Below, one piece after another: positions 8,279 to 16,906 of a DNA stretch of 64,000 nt. Both the position numbers and the translations under genes were made by a program. Below the pieces are notes generated by a model, which was given only the letters and a program-made list of their open reading frames with translations, ran no database searches and had not been told where the DNA came from. How positions within the stretch are numbered: the first letter of the stretch is position 1; the number at the start of each line of letters is the position of its first letter. This DNA is from Microthrixaceae bacterium (GTDB lineage: Bacteria; Actinomycetota; Acidimicrobiia; Acidimicrobiales; Microtrichaceae), in assembly GCA_020637215.1 (NCBI GenBank), contig JACJWI010000001.1:248001-312000 (forward strand). The letters are read 5' to 3'.

Positions 8279-10816
8279 GTGACCGACCTCGGCCAGCTGA
8301 TCCCGATCTCGCCCGATCCCGACGCGGTCATGGACGCGTTCCTCGGCTGGGTCGAGGCCGGCGGGCTCACCCTGTATCCGCACCAGGAGGAAGCGCTCCT
8401 CGAGATCGTCTCCGGGGCCCACGTCATCGTCGACACGCCCACCGGGTCCGGCAAGAGCCTCATCGCGGTCGCCGCGCACTTCGCCGCCCTGGCCGACCGG
8501 CGCCGGAGCTTCTACACCGCACCGATCAAGGCCTTGGTGTCGGAGAAGTTCTTCGACCTGGCAGCCACGTTCGGGGCCGACGAGGTCGGCATGCTGACCG
8601 GTGACGCGTCGATCAACCCCGATGCCCCGATCATCTGCTGCACGGCCGAGATCCTGGCCAACCTCGCGCTGCGCGAGGGTCGCACCGCGGACGTCGGCCA
8701 GGTCGTCATGGACGAGTTCCACTACTTCGCCGATCCCGATCGGGGCTGGGCGTGGCAGGTCCCGCTACTCGAGCTCCCCGACGCTCAGTTCGTCCTGATG
8801 TCCGCCACGCTCGGCGATGTGAGCCGGTTCACCGACACGCTCCCCGATCGCACCGACCGGCCCGTTGCGGTCATCCGGTCGGCCACCCGTCCCATCCCCC
8901 TCGTCCACGAGTTCCGGATGACGCCGCTCACCGAGGTGCTCGACGAGCTGCTGTCCGCGCACCAGGCCCCCGTGTACGTCGTTCACTTCACCCAGGCATC
9001 GGCGGTCGAGCGGGCGCAGTCGCTGATGAGCGTCAACCTGCTCACCCGCGCCGAGAAGGACCAGATCGCCGAGCTCATCGGCGGGTTCCGCTTCGCGTCG
9101 GGGTTCGGCAGGACGCTCGCCAAGTTCGTACGCCACGGCATCGGCGTGCACCACGCGGGGATGTTGCCCAAGTACCGACGTCTGGTGGAGCAGCTGGCCC
9201 AGGCCGGGCTGCTGAAGGTCATCTGCGGGACCGACACCCTCGGCGTCGGCATCAACGTGCCCATCCGCACCGTGGTCTTCACCGCCCTGGCCAAGTACGA
9301 CGGAACGTCGACCCGCCTCCTCACCGCGCGGGAGTTCCACCAGATCGGCGGCCGCGCCGGGCGGGCGGGCTTCGACACGATGGGCACCGTCATCGCCCTC
9401 GCCCCGGACCACGTCATCGAGAACCACAGGGCTGCGGCGAAGGCGGCGGCTCGGACCGCGCAGGACAAGAAGGTCCGCAAGATCCAGAAGAAGAAGCCGC
9501 CGCCGGGGATGGTGTCGTGGGGCCAGCCGACCTTCGATCGCCTGGTGAGCGCCCCTCCGGAGCCGTTGTCTTCCACGTTCACGGTGAGCCACTCGATGCT
9601 GCTCAACGTGCTCGACCGACCCGGCGACGGGCGGGCTGCACTCCACCGACTGCTCACCGAGAACTACGAGACCGACGCCAGGCAGGCCGAGCACGTCTCC
9701 CGCGCCGAGGACCTCTTCGCCTCGCTCCTCGACGCCGAGGTGGTGGAGCAGCTGGACGAACCCGACGACTTCGGTCGTACGGTCCGGGTCACCATCGACC
9801 TCCAGAAGACCTTCGCCCTCAACCAACCGCTGGCACCGTTCGCTCTTGCCGCGTTGGACCTCCTCGACCCCGACTCCGACACGTTCGCGCTCGACATCGT
9901 GTCGGTGGTCGAATCCGTGCTCGACGACCCCCGCCAGGTCCTCAGCGCCCAGCTGTTCAAGGCCAAGGGCGATGCGGTGGCCGCGATGAAGGCCGAGGGC
10001 ATGGACTACGACGAGCGGATGGCCGCGCTCGACGAGATCACGTGGCCCAAGCCGCTCGCGGAGCTGCTGGAGCCGATGTTCGCCGTCTACCGCGAGCGCA
10101 ACCCCTGGGTGGACGAGCACCCGCTGTCGCCCAAGTCCGTCGCCCGGGACCTGTGGGAGCGTGCCATGGACTTCGGCGACTACATCCGCTTCTACAACCT
10201 GGCCCGTTCCGAGGGCACCGTGCTGCGCTACCTGTCGGATGTCTACAAGGCCCTGGTGCGGACAGTCCCCGAGGACACCAAGACCGAGGAGCTCATCGAT
10301 CTCACCGAGTGGCTCGGGGAGCTGGTCCGCCAGGTGGACTCCAGCCTCCTCGACGAGTGGGAGGAGCTGCGCAACCCGAGCGCCGAACCCGGGACCCGGA
10401 CCGACACGCCGCCGATCGACCAGTCACCGCCGGCCTTGACGGCCAACCGCCGGGCGTTCACCATCCTCGTTCGCAACGCCATGTTCCAACGGGTGGAGTT
10501 CCTCGGCACCCGTCAGTGGAACGAGCTGGAGGCGCTCGACGGCGAAGACGGGTGGAGCGCCCAGCGATGGTTCGACGCGATCGCTCCGTACTTCGAGGAG
10601 CACCCGAGCATCGGCATCGGTTCCGACGCCCGAAGCCCCGACCTGCTCCTCATCGACGAGCATCCGCTCGAGCACCCCGGCTGCTGGTCGGTCCGTCAGA
10701 TCCTCCACGATCCCGCCGATGACCACGACTGGGCCATCGTCGCTCTCGTCGACCTCGCCGCCAGCGACGACGCCGGCCGAGCCGTCGTGCACATCATCGA
10801 CGTCGACTGCGGTTAG
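8279..10816 (+). CDS. DEAD/DEAH-box RNA helicase, Ski2-like, with DUF3516-type C-terminus
   Basis: 845 residues from the GTG at 8279. Walker A is TPTGSGKS (53-60), motif II is DEFH (145-148), motif III is SAT (175-177) and motif VI is QIGGRAGRAG (355-364). Two RecA-like domains fill the first 430 residues. A Lys-rich stretch KKVRKIQKKKPP follows, then a long helical C-terminal region found in actinobacterial Ski2-like proteins annotated as DUF3516. It probably unwinds RNA in decay or ribosome-related processes. The frame extends upstream to 7781, but that part is a shadow of the SRPBCC gene. GGAGG at 8251-8255 is too far away to be a normal ribosome binding site. Confidence 0.9.
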   Translation: MTDLGQLIPISPDPDAVMDAFLGWVEAGGLTLYPHQEEALLEIVSGAHVIVDTPTGSGKSLIAVAAHFAALADRRRSFYTAPIKALVSEKFFDLAATFGADEVGMLTGDASINPDAPIICCTAEILANLALREGRTADVGQVVMDEFHYFADPDRGWAWQVPLLELPDAQFVLMSATLGDVSRFTDTLPDRTDRPVAVIRSATRPIPLVHEFRMTPLTEVLDELLSAHQAPVYVVHFTQASAVERAQSLMSVNLLTRAEKDQIAELIGGFRFASGFGRTLAKFVRHGIGVHHAGMLPKYRRLVEQLAQAGLLKVICGTDTLGVGINVPIRTVVFTALAKYDGTSTRLLTAREFHQIGGRAGRAGFDTMGTVIALAPDHVIENHRAAAKAAARTAQDKKVRKIQKKKPPPGMVSWGQPTFDRLVSAPPEPLSSTFTVSHSMLLNVLDRPGDGRAALHRLLTENYETDARQAEHVSRAEDLFASLLDAEVVEQLDEPDDFGRTVRVTIDLQKTFALNQPLAPFALAALDLLDPDSDTFALDIVSVVESVLDDPRQVLSAQLFKAKGDAVAAMKAEGMDYDERMAALDEITWPKPLAELLEPMFAVYRERNPWVDEHPLSPKSVARDLWERAMDFGDYIRFYNLARSEGTVLRYLSDVYKALVRTVPEDTKTEELIDLTEWLGELVRQVDSSLLDEWEELRNPSAEPGTRTDTPPIDQSPPALTANRRAFTILVRNAMFQRVEFLGTRQWNELEALDGEDGWSAQRWFDAIAPYFEEHPSIGIGSDARSPDLLLIDEHPLEHPGCWSVRQILHDPADDHDWAIVALVDLAASDDAGRAVVHIIDVDCG

Positions 10817-10868
10817 GCGGGACAGGCAGAACGCAGCCTGGACGCGGCGCGCCAGACGGTCCGAGCTG

Positions 10869-11567
10869 ATGCAGGACGACTACGGGGAGTTCGTAGATGC
10901 CGTCATGGCCGTGGTGACGGCGGACGGCGGAAGCAGGGCCCGCAGCGACCTCGCGACCTACTTCGATCCCGACACGCCGTTCACCGGCTCGCGGTTCGAG
11001 GCGCTCGCCGATTGCCACCGCGCTGACGAGATCGCTGCGTCGGACATCGTCGCAGTCTCGATGCTGGGCGTGAACATCCCAGCCGAGGTCGCCGTGTGGC
11101 TACTCAGCGACGAGGGACGACTCGTCGTCTCGACTCATCTGGTCGACGTCCCGGCGAACGTCGACCTGTGGGAGCGTCCGGAGCTCATCGATCGGGAGGG
11201 CGAGCTCTGGCGACTCTGGTACGTGCTCGGCGAGGCGTGTTGGCCTGCCCCAGACCGAGCGAACGGCATGGGCACCACCAAGATCTCGAAGCTGCTCGCC
11301 GCCAAGCGTCCTCGCCTGGTGCCCGTGTTCGACTCGGTCGTGCGCGACGTGCTCCCCCGGGTGGATTCCCACTGGGCAGCGTTCTCGGCGGTCGTGTCGG
11401 ACCCGACTCGCCACCAGACGATCCTCGATGCCACGTCGTCGGCTCCGCCCCACGTCAGCCTGCTCCGACGCCCCGACGTGGCGCTGTGGATGGCACACCG
11501 ACGGGGGCGTGATCCCGTGTGGCACTGGAGGTCCAACGGCGCTGCATCGCGCTTCTCTCGCAGGTAG
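10869..11567 (+). CDS. DUF6308-like protein of unknown function
   Basis: 232 residues from the ATG at 10869 (MQDDYGEFVDAVMAVVTADG). The segment SRFEALADCHRADEIAASDI followed by VAVSMLGVNIPAEVAVWLL resembles the DUF6308 family, seen in actinobacteria as short proteins of unknown role. No catalytic motif is clear. The frame opens at 10719 inside the helicase gene, but the earlier part has atypical Ser/Thr-rich composition. The stop overlaps the next gene by 49 bases in another frame, so the two are probably translated together. Confidence 0.7.
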   Translation: MQDDYGEFVDAVMAVVTADGGSRARSDLATYFDPDTPFTGSRFEALADCHRADEIAASDIVAVSMLGVNIPAEVAVWLLSDEGRLVVSTHLVDVPANVDLWERPELIDREGELWRLWYVLGEACWPAPDRANGMGTTKISKLLAAKRPRLVPVFDSVVRDVLPRVDSHWAAFSAVVSDPTRHQTILDATSSAPPHVSLLRRPDVALWMAHRRGRDPVWHWRSNGAASRFSRR

Positions 11568-12115
11568 CCGACGGTGAGCTCGCACCCGGTCCGACTCCCG
11601 CTTGGCTGCTCCGACCCGGCCGAGACGACTGCGGCACGCAGTGGCCTCTCGTGCGGGAGATCTACACGGCGCTCACCGGTCGCGACCTGCCGGAAGCGAT
11701 GCCACCGAGAGAGCGTCGGACCATCGACGCGGTCCTCACCCACCCCGACGGAACCCGTCGACTCGTCGAGATCGACGAGAAGCAGCACTTCACGCCGCCC
11801 CGCGCGGTCGTGCTCGACCACTACCCCGACGACCTGCCGACGGGTTTCGATGCTCCGGAGTGGGCTGCGCGAGCACGGGCCGCCAAGCGCCTTCCGGGTG
11901 GCGGCTTCGCCCGGCCCTGTCCGCCCCTGTTCCCCGACCCAGGCGGACGGCACCTGCAGCGAGCGTTTCGCGATGGCCTCGCAGACCTGCTGCCATCCGT
12001 CCACGGGTGGCGACCGACCCTGCGGATCGCCGACTTCGAGGTGGTGGACTGGATCCACGCCGCGGATGTGGCGGATCGAATGGCAGCGCTGGTCGGTCGT
12101 CGGCTGGCGACCTGA
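11519..12115 (+). CDS. hypothetical protein with a possible PD-(D/E)xK-like nuclease motif
   Basis: 198 residues from a GTG at 11519, overlapping the DUF6308 gene by 49 bases. It is not recognised. The segment RRTIDAVLTHPDGTRRLVEI followed by DEKQHF places an Asp (D70) about 14 residues before an E-I-D-E-K cluster (84-88), the spacing and hydrophobic flanks of a PD-(D/E)xK nuclease core. This is inference only. The pair lies at the edge of accessory DNA, next to a toxin-antitoxin cassette, so a defence or mobile-element role is plausible. Confidence 0.6.
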   Translation: MALEVQRRCIALLSQVADGELAPGPTPAWLLRPGRDDCGTQWPLVREIYTALTGRDLPEAMPPRERRTIDAVLTHPDGTRRLVEIDEKQHFTPPRAVVLDHYPDDLPTGFDAPEWAARARAAKRLPGGGFARPCPPLFPDPGGRHLQRAFRDGLADLLPSVHGWRPTLRIADFEVVDWIHAADVADRMAALVGRRLAT

Positions 12116-12178
12116 GCCTTTCGGCGCTGGTACCACACCTGCCGGTCCTCGACCCCTCAGCCGTGGGGGCGCGCCCGG

Positions 12179-13074
12179 CTACTGCTGCCAGGAGCGGGAG
12201 GTCGGGTCCCAGATGAGGGGCTCGGCGGTGCCGTCGAGGATCGGGTCGGCGAAATCCGCCAGGGAGGCGATGAGGTCGTCGATGCGCTCGGGCGCCTCGT
12301 CCTCGAGCTTCTGCTTGGTTCGCCAGGCCGCCCATCGGACCTGCGCGACCGCTCCGTATCCGTCCAGCACCGTGCGAAGCGGAGCAAGCGTCGCGAGCCG
12401 GTATTCGGCGACGAGTCGTGTCGAGGCCACGAGCTGAGCCCCGGCGAGGCGACGGGAGCGGACGATGCGGTCCAGGTCGACGAAGTCACGCCATCGAGTG
12501 TTGGCCGGACCTCGTTGGACCGCAGTGACCAGCTTCTCGGCGATGACCATCTCGGGGGAATAGCCGAGGACATCGATGGAGCCACCGAGGATCCGGGGCA
12601 CGGCTGTCGTCTCCGGCGCGGGTTCGATCGGATCGCCCACGTGACGTCGACGTGGAAGCTGACCCGTGCGCCAGCGAGGGTGGCCGGGAGCGAGACCCTC
12701 ACTCCCGCGTAGCCCGCGCTCTCCTCTCGGATGACCTCGGCGCTCGCCTGACCCGCTGCGATGACGAGGCCGTCGTCGACCTCGACGGCAGAGATCTCGA
12801 CGACTGCCTCGGTGATGGTCTCGATGGCGTTGTCGAGGTGGAGGCCGGCGAGGTCCACAGCCCGAGTGGGCCGCCGCTCGTCGAAGGCGGCAAGGAGAAC
12901 GCCGCCCTTGAGGACGAAGCGGGCACGGTGGGGTGATCGGCTGAGGCGGTCGAGGAACCCCTCGAGCGCATACAAGGTGAGGTACTCGTCGACGGGACGC
13001 CGGTCTGCGTTGGCCCGCGCCCGAAGGTCGAGGTACGCCCTGCCGGCGACGGTCGCTCTCGTCGGCCGCGTCAC
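12179..13074 (-). pseudogene. AbiEii/AbiGii-type nucleotidyltransferase toxin, copy 1, frameshifted and active-site altered
   Basis: The N-terminal part (MTRPTRATVAGRAYLDLRAR to SFHVDV) is in one frame, and the C-terminal part (GDPIEPAPETTAVPRILGGS to the stop at 12179) in another. Against copy 2, one T is missing at about 12641-12642. The nucleotidyltransferase motif VLKGGVLLAAF is intact, but the following TRDVDL of copy 2 reads TRAVDL here: the codon at 12859-12861 encodes Ala in place of the first catalytic Asp. AbiEii toxins transfer GTP or other nucleotides to targets in type IV toxin-antitoxin systems. With both lesions this copy should be inactive. The start overlaps the antitoxin stop by four bases (ATGA). 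Confidence 0.85.
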
Positions 13075-13658
13075 AGGAGGATCTGCAGTGCCGAGCGGAT
13101 GGGTTCTGACGCCTTCGGACCCATCTCGGCGGCGAGGGCGAGCAGCTGGGATGGCTGGCTGCCGGGTCGACGCAACCAGCGCTTGAGCGCGTCGACCGCC
13201 TGCTCGGTCCCCTCCAGGTGGCGGAGGCGGAACGCGTCGCAGATCGAGCGCTCGGCGGAGTAGAGGCCGATCCTGTAGCCGGCGCCGACGTCGACTTCAT
13301 CCCTGCCCAGGTCGAACGTCTTCGGGTCGAACTTGTGCCAGGTGATCGGCGCAGACGTAGCCGGTGCTCGCGTGCCCCTCGGGAGGGCCAGGTCGATCGT
13401 GGCTGGGATCTCGTCGGTCAACTCGTGACGGGCGAGCGCGCTTGTGAGGCAGATGGTGGCCCGCTCGTCGCGGAACGCGGCCTCGATGAGGTCCGGATCG
13501 GCATCAAGAGTGGTCACGCTGAAGAGGCCTCGACCGATCCTCTCGATCGCCCCTTGCTCGTTCAGGTTCCGGAGCTGCCGGTCAGACAGCCCGTGCCGTC
13601 GGGCGTCGGTGTAGCTGAACAGCTCCGGGAGCCCTGTTGGAAGGGCGGTTGTACCCAT
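13071..13658 (-). CDS. AbiEi-family antitoxin, copy 1
   Basis: 195 residues, intact. The N-terminal winged helix (FSYTDARRHGLSDRQLRNLN, EQGAIERIGRGLF) is the DNA-binding domain of AbiEi antitoxins, which repress their own promoter. The C-terminal domain (from about residue 90, TIDLALPRGTRAP onwards) counters the toxin. Retained intact although its partner toxin is broken. GATAAT on the minus strand (13683-13688), 25 bases upstream, is a good -10 candidate for a nearly leaderless message. Confidence 0.9.
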   Translation of the reverse strand: MGTTALPTGLPELFSYTDARRHGLSDRQLRNLNEQGAIERIGRGLFSVTTLDADPDLIEAAFRDERATICLTSALARHELTDEIPATIDLALPRGTRAPATSAPITWHKFDPKTFDLGRDEVDVGAGYRIGLYSAERSICDAFRLRHLEGTEQAVDALKRWLRRPGSQPSQLLALAAEMGPKASEPIRSALQILL

Positions 13659-13682
13659 GGAGGAAATCGTACCCAGCTCTGC

Positions 13683-13688
13683 ATTATC
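13683..13688 (-). promoter_or_regulatory. candidate -10 hexamer of the AbiE copy 1 operon
   Basis: GATAAT on the minus strand, 25 bases before the antitoxin ATG, inside a small AT-rich stretch with the inverted repeat TTATC-T-GATAA. AbiEi proteins usually bind inverted repeats in this position. Copy 2 has a diverged version here. Confidence 0.35.
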
Positions 13689-13731
13689 TGATAACAGTTT
13701 CCACCGCCCTGGCGCCTGGTCGCGCTATTCG

Positions 13732-13839
13732 TCAGCGAGCTGCCTGAAGGTACGCGTTGACGAGAGCCAGGTCGAAGGCTGTTGCATCGACCTGGCGACC
13801 GACCCACTCACTCAGGTGCACGTGCTCCTCGTGCGTGGG
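13732..13839 (-). pseudogene. pRiA4b ORF-3-like gene, 3' fragment
   Basis: Only the last 35 or so codons remain: PTHEEHVHLSEWVGRQVDAT, AFDLALVNAYLQAAR. They match the C-terminus of the complete protein at 18457-19014. Upstream sequence is unrelated, so the gene was cut at about 13839, 170 bases from the left att repeat. Confidence 0.75.
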
Positions 13840-14008
13840 CTGTGGGAGGAAGCGACCGAACGGGAGCGGCGCACGCGGGTTGAGGGCATGCTCGACGCCG
13901 TGTTCGTCCACCCCGACCACGTGCGGGGTCGTGCCCGTGGGAGCGCCGCCGCTGCGGGTCGAACTGGCAGAGGTGGGGCTACGGCCCCCGGTTGGTATGG
14001 GACCGTTG

Positions 14009-14030
14009 GTGTCGGAGGGGGGACTTGAAC
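14009..14030. repeat. left att repeat (tRNA-Leu 3'-end fragment)
   Basis: GTGTCGGAGGGGGGACTTGA plus AC, identical over 22 bases to 29919-29940. It corresponds to the acceptor stem, the 3' side of the T-stem and the T-loop of tRNA-Leu. The following bases cannot pair to complete the T-stem, so it is not a functional tRNA. Confidence 0.8.
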
Positions 14031-14171
14031 GCCGCCCTCAGCGATGACGCTGCGTCCCATTGCGTGCTCGTCCGTGCAGGTCAGAGCCGGTTTTCATCTG
14101 GCGCTCGTGCCAACGGGTCCCACCCCGTACCGGCCTGTACCACCCCGTTTCCTGGGCTCTCGCGGACATTC

Positions 14172-14286
14172 TGATGACAAATCCGAGCGTGTCGCGCGTC
14201 GGACTTCCATCTGCGCGGCAGCGCGTGTCGCACACCTCGGGCGGGCTCTCCCCTCCGACGCAGGCGCGTGTCATCACTTGTCATCA
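14172..14286. repeat. TGATGACA octamers near the left att (possible integrase arm sites)
   Basis: TGATGACA at 14172-14179 and, inverted, at 14269-14276 and 14279-14286, the last two exactly one helical turn apart. Related copies stand near the right end (29830-29837; a partial one at 29843-29848). The positions suit arm-type binding sites of a tyrosine integrase. One more copy at 39784 lies outside the element, so some copies occur by chance. Confidence 0.35.
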
Positions 14287-14378
14287 GCGGCCGAGCGCGC
14301 TGATCGGAGTCCTGCATGCCGCATCCGTGGCGACGAACCTAGTGCGGCTGGTCGGTGCCCTTCGTCCACACTGGTGCC

Positions 14379-15950
14379 ATGTTCGGTGGCCGAGACTTCC
14401 CGAGGATCCACGATCGGGCGTCCCTTCTCAGCTTCATTCGTGGAGAACTGAACGGGGACGGCTGCTTGCCTGACCCCGCGTGCGCCCTCCCCGACGAGAA
14501 GCCTCTGGCCCCAGGGGAGTTCGGCTGGATGGCCGGGGCCTTCGATGGTGTGATCAGCCACCACATGGGCGGTGCCGGTGACGAACGCGACACTGCGCGG
14601 CGGCTCGCCCGGATGATCGTCGACGCGAGTGCCAGGCCACGCCGGCGTCAACTGACAGCGCTCTACAACGAGTTGGCCACTGAGGACGTGCTGTCGTTCA
14701 TCGACCCTGCCATCGAGGCGCTCGCCGAGGTTCGGCCCCCCGCCGACGCCGTTGCCGAGCTCGGCATGTGGCTGGCGTCCGAATCGCCAGACCGGAGCCC
14801 GGTGAAGGTCGGCATCGCTCTCCTCGGCATCACCGGAGCACCGGACGGCACCGTGCTCCACCAGCTCGGAGCCCACGAGGAGTTCACGCTCTACGCGGTC
14901 GTCGCGTTCACCAACTCGCGTGAGAACCCTGAGCCGGACCTCGTCGAACTCGCGAGGCGGGTACGGGGATGGGGTCGCATCCACTGCGTTGAACGTCTCC
15001 GTGACACCGCCGACCCCGAGATCGCGAGGTGGATCTTCACCGAGGGCTTCCGCAACTCCGTCATGAACGAGTACCTCGCGTTCATCGCAGCGGAGGCAGG
15101 CGACCTCGCGAGCGTCCTCGCCGACGAGTCTCCCAACCCCGAGGTCCTCACTGCGGCGACGGAGATCATCGACGCCCTCATCATGGGCGGACCCGCCGAA
15201 GACATTGACGACTACGCCGAGGCCCCCATCGCCCTGTCCCGGTGGCTCCGGCACATGGATGACCGCGCCGAGACGCTCGGGGAGTTCCTGACCATCCACG
15301 CCACCGTGGAGCTCTGTGAGCGGGACGACTGGGAGGACCGCATCCAGCGAGGACCGTGGACTGAAGCCGATCGCGATGAGATCAAGGCGATCGCAGCCAG
15401 GCTGCTCGATCAACCCCGATGGGCCGAGCTCGCCCGCGTCGGCCTCGAGTCCGACGACCCGCAGACCTTCTGGCAGGCCGAGCGGACCGCCCGTGTTCTG
15501 GGAGTCGATCCGTTCGATCAGCTCCTGGCGCGCATCGACGCCGACCCGCTCGACGGCCCGTGGTTCCAGGCCTGGCAGGGTGTCGACAGAACGCGAGCTG
15601 AGGTGCTCGTCGATCGAGCGACCAGCCTGCTCGACCTCACAGCGATCGCATCAGGCCCGAGCACCGCGATCGGCATGGGACCAGAGTTCAAGCCGCATAC
15701 GGCGCTCAACTGGACGCTTCAGGGCCTCCGCGAGCATCCGGGACTCGGTGCCGACATCATCTCCGCGGCGTTGAGGAGCCCGTCGATCCAGAACCGGAAC
15801 GGCGCGCTCAACCTCTTGGAAGCCACTCCATCCGAGGCTTGGCCCCGTGAGCACCAGCAGCAGCTCGCAGTCCTCGCTGCATCGGACCCAGATGACAAGG
15901 TCCGTCAACGGGCGGTGGACCTGCTCGCCTCTCGTGGGGGCAGCACGTGA
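14379..15950 (+). CDS. uncharacterised helical-repeat-like protein
   Basis: 523 residues from the ATG at 14379 (a GTG at 14355 in the same frame is less likely). Opening: MFGGRDFPRIHDRASLLSFI, then LAPGEFGWMAGAFDGVISHH. The body is a string of amphipathic helices in pairs, for example LLDQPRWAELARVGLESDD and the end LAASDPDDKVRQRAVDLLAS, which looks like a HEAT-type repeat. No catalytic motif or membrane segment is seen. Its stop overlaps the start of the next gene by four bases (GTGA), so it should be coupled to the nucleotidyltransferase. It might be a scaffold or substrate-recognition partner (inference). Confidence 0.7.
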   Translation: MFGGRDFPRIHDRASLLSFIRGELNGDGCLPDPACALPDEKPLAPGEFGWMAGAFDGVISHHMGGAGDERDTARRLARMIVDASARPRRRQLTALYNELATEDVLSFIDPAIEALAEVRPPADAVAELGMWLASESPDRSPVKVGIALLGITGAPDGTVLHQLGAHEEFTLYAVVAFTNSRENPEPDLVELARRVRGWGRIHCVERLRDTADPEIARWIFTEGFRNSVMNEYLAFIAAEAGDLASVLADESPNPEVLTAATEIIDALIMGGPAEDIDDYAEAPIALSRWLRHMDDRAETLGEFLTIHATVELCERDDWEDRIQRGPWTEADRDEIKAIAARLLDQPRWAELARVGLESDDPQTFWQAERTARVLGVDPFDQLLARIDADPLDGPWFQAWQGVDRTRAEVLVDRATSLLDLTAIASGPSTAIGMGPEFKPHTALNWTLQGLREHPGLGADIISAALRSPSIQNRNGALNLLEATPSEAWPREHQQQLAVLAASDPDDKVRQRAVDLLASRGGST

Positions 15951-16777
15951 TCGCCGACGACGCTGCCGGCCCGGACGACGGCGCATCTGCGGTGCGGCTT
16001 CCGCCGCTGCCTGAGACGACGATCCTGCTCGTCGAAGTGGGCTCGACTGCGCACGGCACCGGCATCCCGGGTGGGGAGGACTACGACCAACTCGGCGTCG
16101 TCGTCGAGCCGCCGGATCAGGTGCTCGGTCTCGACGATCGCGGCTTCCGGACCGTCATGGTGCGGACCCAGCCCGAGGGGGTGCGCTCCGGGCCGGGTGA
16201 CGTCGACCGCACCTTGCACTCACTGCGCCGGTTCGTCCGCCTCGCGGCGTCCGGCAATCCGTCGATCCTCATGGCGCTGTGGGCGCCGGTCGATCACGCC
16301 ACCGCAGAGGGCAAAGAGCTGCAGGCCCTGGGTGAGGCGTTCATGGGGCGGCACGTAGTCCCCCGCTACCGCGGCTACATGCAGTCTCAAGCGCAGCGGC
16401 TGCTCGGCACCCGCGGCGGAGGTCACGGCCGCCGAGGCGGTGGTGGCCGTGAGGAGCTCGTCGAAGCCCGCGGCTACGACACCAAGTACGCGATGCACTG
16501 CGCCCGACTCGGGTTCCAGTGCCAGGAGCTGCTCACGACCAGCCAGCTCCAGCTGCCCGTGCAGGGTGGGACCGCCGAATGGCTGCGCGCTGTCCGGCGA
16601 GGAGAGATCGACTTCGACGAGTGGTGGACCACGGTCTTGCGGCTGGACGACCAGCTTGCTGCGATCGAGCACGACGCTCGGTTCCGACCCGGACCCGACC
16701 AGAAACGGATCGAGCGTTGGTCGATCGCCACCCACCGGCGAATCTGGCAGCAAATCGGCGGAGACGGAAGCCCATGA
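15947..16777 (+). CDS. DNA polymerase beta-superfamily nucleotidyltransferase (RlaP/PF10127-like)
   Basis: 276 residues from the GTG at 15947. The sequence VEVGSTAHGTGIPGGEDYDQ holds the GS signature (32-33) and the D-x-D pair (45 and 47) of the superfamily, in the arrangement of the stand-alone predicted nucleotidyltransferases of PF10127. NPSILMALWAP follows at about 105. A Gly/Arg-rich loop lies near 155-168. It could transfer a nucleotide to RNA, protein or a small molecule; the target is unknown. It is coupled to the helical-repeat gene upstream and lies next to AbiE and R-M genes, suggesting a defence role (inference). Confidence 0.75.
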   Translation: MIADDAAGPDDGASAVRLPPLPETTILLVEVGSTAHGTGIPGGEDYDQLGVVVEPPDQVLGLDDRGFRTVMVRTQPEGVRSGPGDVDRTLHSLRRFVRLAASGNPSILMALWAPVDHATAEGKELQALGEAFMGRHVVPRYRGYMQSQAQRLLGTRGGGHGRRGGGGREELVEARGYDTKYAMHCARLGFQCQELLTTSQLQLPVQGGTAEWLRAVRRGEIDFDEWWTTVLRLDDQLAAIEHDARFRPGPDQKRIERWSIATHRRIWQQIGGDGSP

Positions 16778-16906
16778 CCAGCGAAGGCGGCAAGCGGCCC
16801 GAGGAATCCTTCACTCGCTCGGCTGTCACATGGACAGGCGGGGCTCGGGGTCAGGTCCTGGTCGATGCCGCCGCATCGGGCTCGCCGCCGCACCGACGAC
16901 TCTCTG

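Larger units (their letters stand above)
12170..13839. repeat. segmental duplication, copy 1 (AbiE cassette)
   Basis: This stretch is closely similar base by base to 16903-18567. It contains the AbiEii toxin gene, the AbiEi antitoxin gene and the 3' end of the pRiA4b ORF-3 gene. Similarity begins at the toxin stop and ends within the pRiA4b gene at about 13839. Copy 1 lies just outside the left att repeat of the element, copy 2 inside it. Confidence 0.9.
13840..14378. other. gene-free stretch holding the left end of the integrated element
   Basis: No convincing gene. It holds the 22-bp tRNA-derived repeat at 14009-14030 and, inside the element, three copies of TGATGACA (14172-14179 and, inverted, 14269-14276 and 14279-14286). 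The rest is unassigned. Short frames here lack codon-like bias. Confidence 0.6.

Noticed and set aside
14009..14100. A second tRNA gene at the left att
   Set aside because: Only the acceptor and T-loop end is present; the flanking bases do not form T, anticodon or D arms.
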